Source of the DNA: Dryas octopetala
Lineage: Eukaryota; Streptophyta; Magnoliopsida; Rosales; Rosaceae
Direction: 5' to 3'
Length of the DNA stretch: 64,000 bases
NCBI GenBank assembly: GCA_963921425.1
Contig: OY992835.1
Coordinates: 23,436,001-23,500,000, forward strand
Shown: one piece after another, positions 1 through 11,632 of the stretch
Layout of the letters: each line of letters begins with the position of its first letter
Numbering within the stretch: position 1 is the stretch's first letter
Made by a program: the position numbers and the translations under genes
The notes under the pieces: model-generated
The model's input: only the letters and a program-made list of their open reading frames with translations
What the model was told of the DNA's origin: nothing
The model's database searches: none

Positions 1-413
1 GATAAAGATGGTGTAAACTACAAAAATAGAAGCCAAAACCCTGTGTACATCTTTAACATCTTCAGTAGTTCCATTCCATCAATTATAGAACAACAGGTCA
101 ACAGTATAAAACAATAGAGTGATGAAACTAAAGCCATTCACTGAAAGCATCAACAAAAAAACACCACAAAAAATCAAAATAGGTATGAACTCAATAATAA
201 ATGGACAAGATAAAATGAATGGCCTGTAAAGGAGAGAGACAAGATGGTTGATTCCCAACTTGGGGATTCAAATAAGACCAATGCCCATGAAGACAACACC
301 TACAGTAATGGGGCTCCTCAACTTATGCCCCAAGCTTCTCCTATATATCATATGATCAAGAAACTACAATAAATTACATCTGAAAGTGAAAAAAGGAAAA
401 ACCAAGAACAAAA
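1..413 (+). promoter_or_regulatory. Upstream region of the UGT83A-like gene
   Basis: No coding region is seen here. A TATA-like run (ctatatatca) lies at 341-350, about 70 bases before the ATG at 414, which suits a plant core promoter followed by a short A-rich leader. The rest is AT-rich with no motif I can name. Confidence 0.4.
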
Positions 414-2265
414 ATGAGCAACCCACATATTGTAGCTATTCCTTATCCAGCACAAGGCCATGTAATTCCCCTCATGGAGTTCTCACAGTGCTTGGTTAAT
501 CATGGCTTCAAAGTTACATTTGTGAACACAGACTTCAATCACAAGCGAGTCATGAATGCCTTGGCTGATGAAACTCCTAAAAGGATTCATATTAATCTGG
601 TTTCAATTCCAGATGGCTTAGAACCCTGGGAGGACGGGAATGATCTAGGGCCGTTATCTGAAGCAATACAAAGAGTCATGGCTGGGAAGCTGGAGGAGCT
701 CATAAAAAAGATCAATGAAGGGGAAGGTGACAAAGTCACTTGTGTCATTGCTGATGAGAGTTCCGGGTGGGCTCTGGAAGTGGCAGAAAAAATGAAGATC
801 CGGCGGGTTGCCTTTTGGCCTGCATCAGCTGCAAGTATGGCATTGAAATTCAGTATCCCAAAGTTAATACATGAAGGCATCATAAGCACTGATGGTGAGA
901 TCCTCTATCACTAACTTGTGAATATTATGCAGCACTGTTATGTAATATGTTGGTCCAACAAGTTCTTGTTTAAGATTGATCAAAACTCACTCATCAAACT
1001 ATGCAACAGGGTAGGGACAGAAACAATATATGAGAAACTTTAAAAAGATTTTTGGTGTCTATCCACTCTCAATTTGTGCATACTTATATCAAATATAGCA
1101 GATAAACACTATAAGGTTAACAATTTTCGTAATCATTTGCCTTGAAACCCCCATAAGTAGCAATGGCACTTATTAGAACATCCAGTTCTTGACCTATCTT
1201 ATTGTGATATCCCTAAATCCCATATCCGTAATACACTGAAAAGATTTAGGGTACTTAAGCAAGGCCTAGAAATCTAAATGTCAACTTGAGCAGGATCTTC
1301 ACAGCGCATTACTGATGTGGAATTTAGGGGTATCACAGATTCATAGTTGTTAACTTTATATTTTCATAATCATTCACTTTGGACAGGAACCATAATAAAA
1401 AGGCAGATGGTTCACTTGACACCAAACATGCCCGCCATGAAAACTGCAGACTTTGCGTGGGCATGTATTGGTGACTTAACAACTCAGAAAATTATATTTC
1501 AAGTTATGTCCAGAAGCAACAAGACTGTGAAACTGGCAGACTGGCTTGTTTGCAACTCAGCATATGACCTTGAGCCTGAAGCATTCACCTTGGCACCAGA
1601 GATTTTACCAATAGGCCCACTTTTGGCAAGCAGCCGGCTTGGCAATTCAGCAGGCTACTTCTGGGCACAAGACTCAACTTGCTTACAGTGGCTGGACCAA
1701 CAGCCACCCTGCTCAGTCATCTATGTTGCATTTGGCAGCTTCACAGTTTTTGATCAAACCCAATTCAGAGAATTGGCTTTAGCTCTTGAACTGTCACAGA
1801 GGCCATTCCTCTGGGTTGTGAGGCCAGACACCACTGACAAGACATATGATCCCTACCCAGAAGGATATAAAGACAGTAGGCTCTAGGGGGTTGATGGTGG
1901 ATTGGACACCACAACAGAAGGTTCTGAGTCATCCTTCCATTGCTTGCTTCTTAAGCCACTGTGGTTGGAACTCTACCATGGAAGGTCTAAGCAATGGGAT
2001 TCCTTTCTTGTGCTGGCCATACTTTGCTGACCAGTTCCTTAATGAGACCTACATTTGTGATGTTTGGAAGGTGGGATTGAAGTTTAACAAGAATGAGAGT
2101 GGGATCATCACTGAAGGAGAAATCAAGAACAAGGTGGAACAACTGCTTGGTGATGAGAATTTCAAAGCAAGGGCTTCCAAACTCAAGGAAATGGCCCTAA
2201 CCAGTGTCAAAGAAGGTGGCCAATCTAACAAGGCCTTGAGTTTTATTGAATGGATGAAGTCATAG
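414..2265 (+). pseudogene. UGT83A1-like UDP-glycosyltransferase, two exons, frameshifted
   Basis: A family 1 plant glycosyltransferase, which moves a sugar from a UDP-sugar to small acceptors in the cytosol. Exon 1 is 414-894 and exon 2 is 1387-2265, with a GT-AG intron between that rebuilds Asp-Gly-Thr. The N-terminal acceptor-binding half has the catalytic His16 in PYPAQGHVIPLMEF and the matching Asp in VIADESSGWALEVA. The C-terminal half has the donor-binding PSPG box, starting WTPQQKVLSHP and including HCGWNSTMEG and a closing DQ. Without the frame problem the length (about 455 residues) is normal. The break is near 1874-1880: the frame of PEGYKD runs into a stop at 1884, while VGSRGLMVDWTPQQ continues in another frame, as if two bases were lost from the usual ERVGSRG stretch. 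As written the protein would lack its sugar-donor site. It could still be an assembly or read error, since everything else looks conserved. UGT83A1 subfamily assignment is from remembered family sequence. Confidence 0.8.
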
Positions 2266-3617
2266 AAAAGTCCCCTATTGTTTCATTCTGTATGACAAAG
2301 AAAACATGCGAATAAATCTATTTCATGAAAAAAATACAATACCAATGCCTCATTGCCTCAGCTGATACACTACTGATGCAATAACTAACATCCATCTTAC
2401 AATTAAATTATGAATCGAGATAACCAAATAATTAACATCTCTCACATAGTCGTAGGTGTGATCCATCTATATGAGTAGTCCACATAATGTAACTTCTCAA
2501 ATGTTGTCCACGAACAATCCCACATAAAATGTCATAATCTTTTTGAGTAGTACCAAGATCTCAAATTTTGATCAAAATTATCTGTTGATATTTTATTTAT
2601 TTATACATGACTCACCCTAAAATGAATATATTTCACAAGTAAAACACTGACATGTATAATAACATATCATTTAAAATCCTAACATAATTGAACCTATCAT
2701 TTGAATTTTTGAACCACATTAGAAAACAATTTGTATAAAATCTAAAGTCGGGAAAAAGCACTGTTCTTCTGTGCCATCATCTATTTCTTCACCTTCTTTG
2801 AATTCATCATTTATGTTGATCATATTGTTATACAATATTAATATATTATATAAACTAAACTATTAAACTAAGATTTACAATCAACTAATTGGGGTAAGTT
2901 GCATTACATATAATGATCCTTTGTTTCAATAAATTATCAATTTCTTTTTTTTTTTGGATTTGGAGAGAATAAAGATCGAATGTGGTGTATCTGCGTGTGG
3001 TAAATTTTACGATCCTTCCAATTGGACTACCCAAACAATTACACATAAATAGTCAACTTTAATAATACAAGATTTGATGTGTTTTGCAGATCTTAAAAAA
3101 TTTATATGATTATATATCCAGGCAGATTTAGAAAGAAAAGGAAAAAAAAAAAAAAAAGATTTGGAGGCCCATATCCATTTAGGTGGTTCCAACTTCCAAC
3201 CGAACCCAACGGTTGGAGGCCCATTTTTCAACCAAGTTACCATGTCACCTTCCATTTCATCCTTTGTCATCCAGATGGCAATCTTTTATTTATTGTTTTG
3301 ACTTCCTCTGATTAGATGGCTGCCATGCGGTTCATTTGTTTTCTCTCAGAAAGTCACAGGCAAGCAAACTATGCCATTCAGTAAACCAGTTTTAACTACG
3401 ATAAAAGGAACCATCATCAACTCCATTTTTGTTCTCCCATGAAAGCTCAAACACCCTACTTCGTTCCTTAAAAGTGGTTCCTTTCTTTGCATGGACCAGC
3501 ATACATATATATTTTGCAAACAGGCTCATCGATCCTCCATGATTTCAACTAATTGGCATATAGGTAAGATTGTCATCCCCCCTAATTCATTTGTATCATT
3601 GTAAATTTCTGCTAGAT
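2266..3617. other. Intergenic, no gene recognised
   Basis: AT-rich DNA with homopolymer runs (T-run near 2943, A-run near 3143). The short open frames at 3007-3315 show no family resemblance and lie over low-complexity sequence. The first part probably holds the 3' UTR of the UGT gene. Confidence 0.5.
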
Positions 3618-3760
3618 TTTGGTAATAAATTGATGATGTTTACAAGATTTGGCCGTCTGCTTCTGCAATTTAGCCCTGGAAAAAATCATCATCATAGTTG
3701 TGATATTTTTCGGAGGTGCTTGTAGTCAAAACTCAAAAGCGGCTGTTTTTCCCAAGTTCT
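3618..3760 (+). repeat. Degenerate third copy of the F-box 3' flank
   Basis: The stretch around 3618-3685 matches, with scattered changes, the sequence about 200 bases past the stop codon of both F-box copies (6220-6290 and 11015-11085). Shared strings include gatgtttacaagatttgg against gatgtttgcaagacttgg, then ctgcttctgcaatttagccc against ctgcttgtacaatttggccc. It lies directly upstream of the first F-box copy, as expected if an older F-box unit once stood there and only its tail remains. The match beyond 3700 is weak. Confidence 0.5.
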
Positions 3761-4017
3761 TCATAGTTTCTTATTTTTATTTAATGGTATATTTACTAGT
3801 TTTACCCGCCCCCAGAAACCCATATCATGAATGTTATGACCCGGCCGATCACATCGTTAGAAACTTAGAACAATACGCGAGGACATAATAATGCATGACT
3901 TCCTAGATTTATCATGTTTACGAATTAGTAGGTAATTGGTAAACCTGATTGCTGTAGGAATGCATATTATTGCTTGTTCCTTACTAATACGATATCCCTA
4001 AATTTATTAAGTTTCTG

Positions 4018-6310
4018 AATATCTTTCTTATATATTTATAATTTATGTCCATCCGCTTCTGATTCTTCTGGGTCTCAAGGGAAGAGCCGATCTGAAATCT
4101 GAATCAAAGAGTTTGTTCTTGCTTGTTGCTTTCAGTCGTTTGTCGGTTAGGCAAGTTTCTTTCTTTTTATTAAATAAATCTTAAACCCTTTTCAATCTAC
4201 AATTCTGAACTGTTTATTTTGTTCTATGTATGATATATCTGTTGGTTCTTCGTATTTATTCATGTTTGGGTGTTTTATCATTTGAGTTTTATGACTTGTT
4301 CTCTTAATCTCTGTTTAGTTTGTAACTTTTGTATAAAAAAAATAAAGCTTGTTACTATGCCTATCTGCCAAAATTAAAAACTTAGTTGGGATTCCGGAAA
4401 TTGTTCCTTGCAGTGAAATATATTAATAATCCATGCAAGCATACATATATGATATATTTGTTTTCATTTTTTGTTGAACTCAGGGTTTTCAAGAGGTGTT
4501 AATTAATAGAGATGGCGAGGATGATATCCAAGCAAACAAGGAAGAAATGGGCTAAAGTTGTTGTTAGTAACTTTCGAGTTATATTTACATACTATCGCCT
4601 ATCAAGAATGTTGTTATCGCTCCCTCGAGATTTTATTGACCGCAAGCTGATCAGAGCTATCACTTGGATGCAAAACAAACTAATAAAAATTCCAAACTAG
4701 ATGGGAGGAAGAGCAATTCCAACAGCATGTGTAGGTACAACAGTTGGTCCAAGCAACTCCCAGAAGAAATCATGCAATTGGTTCTAAAGCATCTATGCAT
4801 AGCAGATTACCTTCGGTGTCGTGCAGTATGCCGTTTTTGGAAAGAAGCTGTTGATAGGGCCATTGCCGGCAAACGGTGTCGCCCTGCTCCTCAACTTCCA
4901 TGGCTGATTCTCTGTTCTCATCAATTTTCCCTCAAAGATCATGGCTTTTTAAGTCTAAGCGACCAGAAAATATACAAATCGAGTCCCAGTTACATGAATA
5001 GGCTCAATTGTGTTGGGTCAATTGAGGGGTGGTTGATCATGGTTGATAGTGCATTTTGGCATCCTGAGGGTTTTATGAAACCCTGGTCATTCTACGTATT
5101 GCATAATGATCAGAGCTGCAGTAGATTTACTACTCTCAACTTCTTCTTAAATCCAATATCAGGTGCCCGAATTATGCTCCCATCACAGTCTACCATTCCA
5201 TGGGACAACAGCAGTAATCCTTCCTTATTGTACAAAGCAAAAGCCTCTTCAGTACCAACAAGCCAACACTGTATTGTGGCTGGCCTTGTAAAAGGTCGTT
5301 TGACATTCTGTAGGCCCACCGATAAATCATGGACTCTCATTGAGGAAGGGGTTGGAGGGCTCTATTTTTACACTATAGAAATGGTTGAAAGGAAATTATA
5401 TGCTGCGACAGAGAATGCAGCAAAATTTGTAATGGTCTTTGACATACATGATTCTAAAGGTGGGCCGCCTAGCTACAGGGTTGAAAGGTTGGTTATGGTT
5501 GACCCCATGCCAATTAGTTTCAGGTCCTTGAATTTTAGAAGGAACGGAGTAAGGTATGAGACTAATCGGGCAGCCATTTACCTATTAAAAGATCCTGTAT
5601 CAAATGAGTTATTCTTGATTTCTCGTAGTATGAGTTATGCTCGTGAAGAGGATCCAATAATTCCTTGGCTTGAGATTTTAGGTGATAATTTCATCATTCC
5701 ACCAAAGACGGAAGGATTTAGAGTGTTCAAGCTGGAGTTTAATAATGTTCCTCGATGGGTAGAGGTTCTTGACCTTGGTGATCAGATATTGTTTATAGGC
5801 CAGAGCAGCAGCAAATTCATCCCTGCAGCCATAGGCATTAATGACGGTCTCGATGATAACACACTACTTGAAAGAAACTGCATCTATTTTGCTTTTGATT
5901 GTCCTTGTCGTTCAGCAACACCATCATCGAGCAGGCGTGATTTTGGAGTGTTTTCCTTGAGAGACAGGAGCATCCAACGACATAATTTCCCCAAAGATCA
6001 TTCTCATACCCGATTGCATGATCAACCTGTCTGGTTCGCACCAAATTTTTGGTAGCTTAGTTAACTCAGGTCCTGTTTTGCTGGGAGTTGTATGCATGTA
6101 GCTTTAGAATTACTAATTGTTTGGTTGGAACTTATGCATCAGGCTCACTTATTCTTCACTCGTAATTCACTATATATGTTGATTGGTGACATTATATATT
6201 AATGGTAAACTTCATATTTGGTAATTTTTCAACTTGCTGATGTTTGCAAGACTTGGCTGCAGTCTGCTTGTACAATTTGGCCCTAGGAACAATATACTGG
6301 GGAATCGTTA
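4018..6310 (+). repeat. Tandem duplication unit, copy 1 (F-box gene with UTRs)
   Basis: About 2.3 kb that recurs in the same orientation at 8811-11105. The match starts at aatatctttcttata in the 5' leader and runs through the whole gene to the 3' flank near ggggaat(c/t)gtta. Differences are mostly single bases and a few short indels, so the duplication is fairly recent. Confidence 0.9.
4512..6055 (+). pseudogene. KIB/DUF295-type F-box gene, copy 1, one-base frameshift near 4688
   Basis: The same gene as at 9306-10850, but after 59 shared residues one base (the c of aaaacattcc) is missing, so the first frame stops at 4700. A second ATG at 4664 opens a 463-residue frame that enters the correct reading phase right after the lesion. 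It therefore keeps the F-box (LPEEIMQLVLKHLCIADYL and RAVCRFWKEAV) and all of the C-terminal KIB/DUF295 region ending in CIYFAFDCPCRS. F-box proteins bind SKP1 and bring targets to SCF ubiquitin ligases; KIB-type members are known to act on signalling kinases. What is lost is the basic N-terminal segment of about 60 residues. The copy could be a pseudogene or a shortened working form using the internal start. The leader has a likely intron whose acceptor is gaactcag near 4483. Against copy 2 I count roughly 25 residue differences. Confidence 0.75.
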
Positions 6311-8206
6311 ATTTTCATGGTTATGAAGGGAAGGTGGTAGAGGAAAAGTGGCTGTTTGTGCTTTTGAGGCCTAATTTCTTGATGATGGTTAATTAGCTTG
6401 AAGCCTTGAACAATAAACAAAAAGCCAGAGGGAGTCAAGAGTACGAAATGGGTGGAGTGGAAAGGTGAAGATAAGGCAGCTGGTTTAATTTGCAGCATCA
6501 TTCTTTTTTGTTGTTTTTTTAGTTAGTTTGTTACTCGTAAGGGTCTCGCTAGGGCTGGTTTTAAAACTGCTAGCCATTCTTCGAACGCTCAAACAAGATC
6601 CAGGAATTGTTGATCTGCAATTATATAAAAAGTAAACAAAAACCTTTGGGAAAACTATAAATCTGAACTTAAAAACCAATAAATCTTCGAAACTATGCTA
6701 AAACACACCATCACAGTTCAAATCACCCATAATATCCTAAAAAATATCATTGTAATTGTATTGTTTTAAACACTCCAACGAAAATTGAAAAAAGGCCATA
6801 TTTTTTTTCAATAGAATCAAGAGATAATTAGGCCTAGGTCATTTAAAAAAAACAGTTTTTAGATGAACACCGGGACCGTTTAAAAATTTATAAGAAAATG
6901 TTTTTAATTCATAATAATTTATAAGAAAATCTTTTTAATTCATAATAAAGTTCTTTTAATTTATAAGAAAATCTTTTTAATTCAAAATAAAGTCATTTCC
7001 CGATTTGAAGGGTATTTTTTCCAATTTGAAAGGTTTTTCCCCTCCTAGGGTGTAGAGTGGGCTTTATAGCCCAAAATTTTAGAGTTAAAACCTAACATAA
7101 AGTTGTTAAAGAAAAAAAATAAAAAGACTTAATTAAAAATCCTAAATCACTACCAGTTTTAGTCTAAGAAAGACTTATAAATTGGACTACACTCTAAGTC
7201 TCCCTATAATCAATTCATTGTCCTTAGATATTTGAAAATTATCAGGGTTCTATGGATAGTTCATTCTTTTTTTATCAACCAACATCATGCTTCAGATATA
7301 GCTTTTGGCGCCTAGGATAATATAAACAAGAAAGCTTACCAATTAACTCTTTAGTAACCAGTAGTCTAGTACATCCTTCCACACAAAGTTTACAAACACA
7401 CAAATGCACACACAAAAAAACAGCTCTTTTCTAACAAAACTGACGTAGATAAGGATGAAAAATGGGCTGGGTTGGGCTGGACTGGTTCTGGTTCAAGAGG
7501 AAGATCTGAAGTTCAAACCAATAGCTATTGGGCTAGACCAACGGGTTTTCGGGCCGACTTAAAAAATTTCTCAGTCTGCTGAGCCTTCGCTGCCCCAGAA
7601 GTCTCTAACCCGTGATTAAGATTTATTAGCAAGTGTTGTGGCTGCTCAGTGAGGCACACACCCACAGAAAGGAAAAAAAAAAAAAAACATAAACATAAAC
7701 AACAAGGAATGGTTGGATAGTCTTAACACACAAAGACAAGCCTAAACGGAAAGAAAAAAAAAAAAAAAAAAAAACCAAAAACAACATCATAAACTACCAA
7801 ACGACATCACATAAAGGAAAATTAAAACGACATTAAAATTCACAACACCAATTCCATGAGCCAACCGCCGAAATTGCCACCCACCAATTTCACAAAGGAA
7901 AAAATATATCAACATGTATTTGAGATACTGAGAGTGAATCTGAGTGATACAGATATATGTCTTGCAAACATTTAAAATTGAAAACTAGTCAGCAAAGATT
8001 CAGGAATAGTAGAAGGCCCAATTACTAGAGTCCATATCCGAAAGTTAAGCCCGAGAAGAGCTCATTAAGAAGGCAAAGGAATGTTTAATGTGGAAGTGAC
8101 AAGTCTATCCCTGCTGCCTGCTAAAGTAATTCCAGACATAGCGGAGGCTGCAGTGGAAGAGGATCTGAACCATCACTGTGACCACCCAGCGAACAGTCCG
8201 GTGGGT
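6311..8206. other. Intergenic between F-box copies, with a local tandem repeat
   Basis: No gene recognised. At about 6885-6990 a unit of roughly 37 bases (ataagaaaatctttttaatt and variants) occurs about three times. Long A-runs lie at 7671-7688 and 7750-7774. A moderately GC-rich patch at 8090-8200 looks unlike its surroundings but shows no protein I can name. The DNA just after 6310 may continue the F-box 3' flank. Confidence 0.45.
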
Positions 8207-8814
8207 GATATGAATGATGTTTTTATATTTCCGTAGCTTCGATTTGCAGCGTATCATAGTTTATTAGCCGGTTGTTTGGATAAATGAATTCGTTCTATAT
8301 CTATGATTATAAAACTCCGATTAATAATCTGTTGATTTTATGTTTCCGTAGCTTCGATTTGCAGCGTATTATATCTGATTAGCTAGTTGTTTGGATATTG
8401 ATTTGTTCTATATCTATTTTATCTGTTTCCGTAGTTAATTGTTGATTGATGTTAGATCTGCTGGCTTAGATTTGCAGCTTAATTCTGCTTTAAATTTTGT
8501 TATGAATTCCAAAATCTGAATGTTCTTGTGTTTCCATTGCTTAAATTTGCAGTGTAATTCTGCTTTAATTTATCAACTCCGATTGATGATATGAATGATG
8601 TTTTTATATTTCCGTAGCTTCGATTTGCAGCGTATTATAGTTTATTAGCCGGTTGTTTGGATAAATGAATTCGTTCTATATCCAAACAACTAGCTAATCA
8701 GATATAATACGCTGCAAATCGAAGCTACGGAAACATAAAATCAACAGATTATTAATCGGAGTTTTATAATCATAGATATAGAACGAATTCATTTATCCAA
8801 ACAACCGGCTAATA
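8207..8814. repeat. Composite direct and inverted repeat at the duplication junction
   Basis: 8207-8301 is repeated directly at 8588-8682 (95 bp, one difference). From 8678 to 8814 the sequence is the exact reverse complement of 8262-8398 (137 bp), and the inverted arm runs straight into the start of F-box copy 2. The joins share short identities: atatc at about 8678-8682 and aata at 8811-8814. The original segment also holds a diverged internal repeat of about 120 bases built on tttccgtagcttcgatttgc. Confidence 0.9.
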
Positions 8815-11105
8815 TCTTTCTTATATATTTATAATTTATGTCCATCCGCCTCTGATTCTTCTGGGTCTCAAGGGAAGAGCCGATCTGAAATCTGAATCAA
8901 AGAGTTTGTTCTTGCTTGTTGCTTTCAGTCGTTTGTCGGTTAGGCAAGTTTCTTTCTTTTTATTAAATAAATCTTAAACCCTTTTCAATCTACAATTCTG
9001 AACTGTTTATTTTGTTTTATGTATGATATATCTGTTGGTTCTTCGTATTTATTCATGTTTGGGTGTTTTATCATTTGAATTTTATGACTTGTTCTCTTAA
9101 TCTCTGTTTAGTTTGTAACTTTTGTATAATAAAAATAAAGCTTGTTACTATGCCTATCTGCCAAAATTAAAGACTTATTTGGGATTCCGGAAATTGTTCC
9201 TTGCAGTGAAATATATTAATAATCCATGCAAGCGTACATATATGATATTATTTGTTTTCATTTTTTGTTGAACTCAGGGTTTTCAAGAGGTGTTAATTAA
9301 TAGAGATGGCGAGGATGATATCCAAGCAAACAAGGAAGAAATGGGCTAAAGTTGTTGTTAGTAACTTTCGAGTTATATTTACATACTATCGCCTATCAAG
9401 AATGTTGTTATCGCTCCCTCGAGATTTTATTGACCGCAAGCTGATCAGAGCTATCACTTGGATGCAAAACAAACTAATAAAACATTCCAAACTAGATGGG
9501 AGGAAGAGCAATTCCAACAGCATGTGTAGGTACAACAGTTGGTCCAAGCAACTCCCAGAAGAAATCATGCAATTGGTTCTAAAGCATCTATGCATAGCAG
9601 ATTACCTTCGGTGTCGTGCAGTATTCCGTTTTTGGAAAGAAGCTGTTGATAGGGCCATTGCCGGCAAACGGTGTCGCCCTGCTCCTCAACTTCCATGGCT
9701 GATTCTCTGTTCTCATCAATTTTCCCTCAAAGATCATGGCTTTTTAAGTCTAAGCGACCAGAAAATATACAAATCGAGTCCCAGTTACATGAATAGGCTC
9801 AATTGTGTTGGGTCAATTGAGGGGTGGTTGATCATGGTTGATAGTGCATTTTGGCATCCTGAGGGTTTTATGAAACCCTGGTCATTCTACGTATTGCATA
9901 ATGATCAGAGCTGCAGTAGATTTACTACTCTCAACTTCTTCTTAAATCCAATATCAGGTGCCCGAATTATGCTCCCATCACAGTCTACCATTCCATGGGA
10001 GAACAGCAGTAATCCTTCCTTATTGTACAAAGCAAAAGCCTCTTCAGTACCAACAAGCCAACACTGTATTGTGGCTGGCCTCGTAAAAGGTCGTTTGGCA
10101 TTCTGTAGGCCCACCGATAAATCATGGACTCTCATTGAGGAAGGGGTTGGAGGGCTCTTTTTTTACACTATAGAAATGGTTGATAGGAGATTATATGCTG
10201 CGACAGAGAATGCAGCAACATTTTTAATGGTCTTTGACATCCAAGATTCTAAAGGTGGGCCTCCTAGCTACAGGGTTGAAAGGTTGGTTATGGTTGACCC
10301 CATGCCACTTAACTCCAGGTTCTTGAATTTTAGAAGGAATGGAGTCAGGTATGAGACTAAACGGGCAGCCTTCTACCTATTAAAAGATCCTGTATCAAAT
10401 GAGTTATTCTTGATTTCTCGTAGTATGAGTTATGCTCGTGAAGAGGATCCAATAATTCCTTGGCCTGTGATCGTAGGTGATAATTTCATCATTCCACCAA
10501 AGACGGAAGGATTTAGGGTGTTCAAGCTGGAGTTTAATAATGGTCCTCGATGGGTAGAGGTTCTTGACCTTGGTGATCAGATACTGTTTATAGGCCAGAG
10601 CAGCAGCAAACTCATCCCTGCAGCCATAGGCATTAATGAGGGTCTCGATGATAACACACTAGTTGAAAGAAACTGCATCTATTTTGCTTTTGATTGTCCT
10701 TGTCGTTCAGCAACACCGTCATCGAGCAGGCGTGATTTTGGAGTGTTTTCCTTGAGAGACAGGAGCATCCAACGACATACTTTCCCCAAAGATCATTCTC
10801 ATACCCGATTGCATGATCAACCTGTCTGGTTCACACCAAATTTTTGGTAGCTTAGTTAACTCAGGTTCTGTTTTGCTGGGAGTTGTATGCATGTGTAGCT
10901 TTAGAATGATTAATTGTTAATATATTGGTTAGAACTTTATGTATCAGACTCTTTTAATTCACTAGATATGTTTATTGGTGACATTATATACTGCTGGTGA
11001 AACTTCATATTTGGTAAGTATCATCAACTTGCTGATGTTTGCAAGACTTGGCTGCAGTCTGCTTGTACAATTTGGCCCTGAAAACAAAATACTGGGGAAT
11101 TGTTA
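8811..11105 (+). repeat. Tandem duplication unit, copy 2
   Basis: Counterpart of 4018-6310, offset by about 4.79 kb. Its left edge abuts the inverted repeat and its right edge ends at ggggaattgtta, just before a sequence beginning gggcctgtttggta that copy 1 lacks. Confidence 0.9.
9306..10850 (+). CDS. KIB/DUF295-type F-box protein, copy 2, intact
   Basis: One open exon of 514 codons. Residues 1-60 form a basic, partly hydrophobic leader of unknown role. The F-box lies at about 85-120 (LPEEIMQLVLKHLCIADYL, then RAVFRFWKEAV). The rest resembles the plant KIB/DUF295 beta-propeller-like domain, with a late motif LGDQILFIGQSSS and a closing NCIYFAFDC. The expected role is substrate recognition in an SCF E3 ubiquitin ligase, inferred from the family. 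The start is the first ATG after the 5' leader, and the leader (8811-9305) was duplicated with the gene. One oddity: the usual Cys of the F-box core (RAVC in copy 1) is Phe here, so the open copy carries a change at a normally conserved site. Confidence 0.85.
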   Translation: MARMISKQTRKKWAKVVVSNFRVIFTYYRLSRMLLSLPRDFIDRKLIRAITWMQNKLIKHSKLDGRKSNSNSMCRYNSWSKQLPEEIMQLVLKHLCIADYLRCRAVFRFWKEAVDRAIAGKRCRPAPQLPWLILCSHQFSLKDHGFLSLSDQKIYKSSPSYMNRLNCVGSIEGWLIMVDSAFWHPEGFMKPWSFYVLHNDQSCSRFTTLNFFLNPISGARIMLPSQSTIPWENSSNPSLLYKAKASSVPTSQHCIVAGLVKGRLAFCRPTDKSWTLIEEGVGGLFFYTIEMVDRRLYAATENAATFLMVFDIQDSKGGPPSYRVERLVMVDPMPLNSRFLNFRRNGVRYETKRAAFYLLKDPVSNELFLISRSMSYAREEDPIIPWPVIVGDNFIIPPKTEGFRVFKLEFNNGPRWVEVLDLGDQILFIGQSSSKLIPAAIGINEGLDDNTLVERNCIYFAFDCPCRSATPSSSRRDFGVFSLRDRSIQRHTFPKDHSHTRLHDQPVWFTPNFW

Positions 11106-11418
11106 GGGCCTGTTTGGTATTCTATTCAAAAACTATTTTTTGTTTTCAGAAACAAAAAAGTAAGTTTTAGTTAAAAAAATGTGTTTGGTAGACTATTTTT
11201 AAAAACAATTTTTAGAAAAAAAACTCAAAAACATGTCTCTTTATAAAAATGATAAAACATCGTTTTTTTTTTTTTTAAATGACAAAAGATCTAAATTCAT
11301 ATTAAAAAAAACACACACACACACGCAGAGCCCACACCAAGTGGAGCTCTCACTCACCTAGTGTCACCTAGCTCTTGGCTCACACAGTAATATTATCTTA
11401 CTATCAAATTGCCACTCC
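11106..11418. mobile_element. Possible end of a DNA transposon (gggcctgtttggta)
   Basis: Directly after the F-box duplication unit ends, gggcctgtttggta begins, followed by A/T-rich sequence with caaaaac/gttttt inversions. This type of end is common in plant hAT-like and other MITEs. I could not find the matching inverted end in the next 800 bases, so this is a one-ended call. Between 11300 and 11418 there is a short CA run and no gene. Confidence 0.3.
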
Positions 11419-11632
11419 TCACTTTTTGCTATCGTAATCGACGACCTCCGAGTCGATGACGGACCGCGAGTGCTGCACGATGGACCGTCCGATCGAGTTG
11501 ATCCAGTCCTGCTTCTCTTTCTCGGAGTCGGCGATGAAGTACATGGTGTCGGCGTGCGTGGAGAGCTCGAAGGCGTACTGCTTGTTGAGAACGTCCAAGG
11601 CGCCCTTAACGGTGAGGCACGAGGATGGGGTG
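11419..11632 (-). pseudogene. PH1-like pleckstrin homology protein, C-terminal fragment
   Basis: The minus strand reads about 70 residues without a stop: CLTVKGALDVLNKQYAFELS, then a stretch containing TMYFIADSEKEKQDWINSIG and the tail VVDYDSKK ending at a TGA (11419-11421). This is the C-terminal half of a PH domain like plant PH1, including the tryptophan of its last helix, a domain that binds phosphoinositides at membranes. The N-terminal half is missing and no start codon fits, so it is a truncated copy. It is far richer in GC than its surroundings, which suggests it came from elsewhere. On its right (about 11750-11925) lies sequence resembling the terminal repeats of plant Mutator-like elements. 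Confidence 0.75.
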
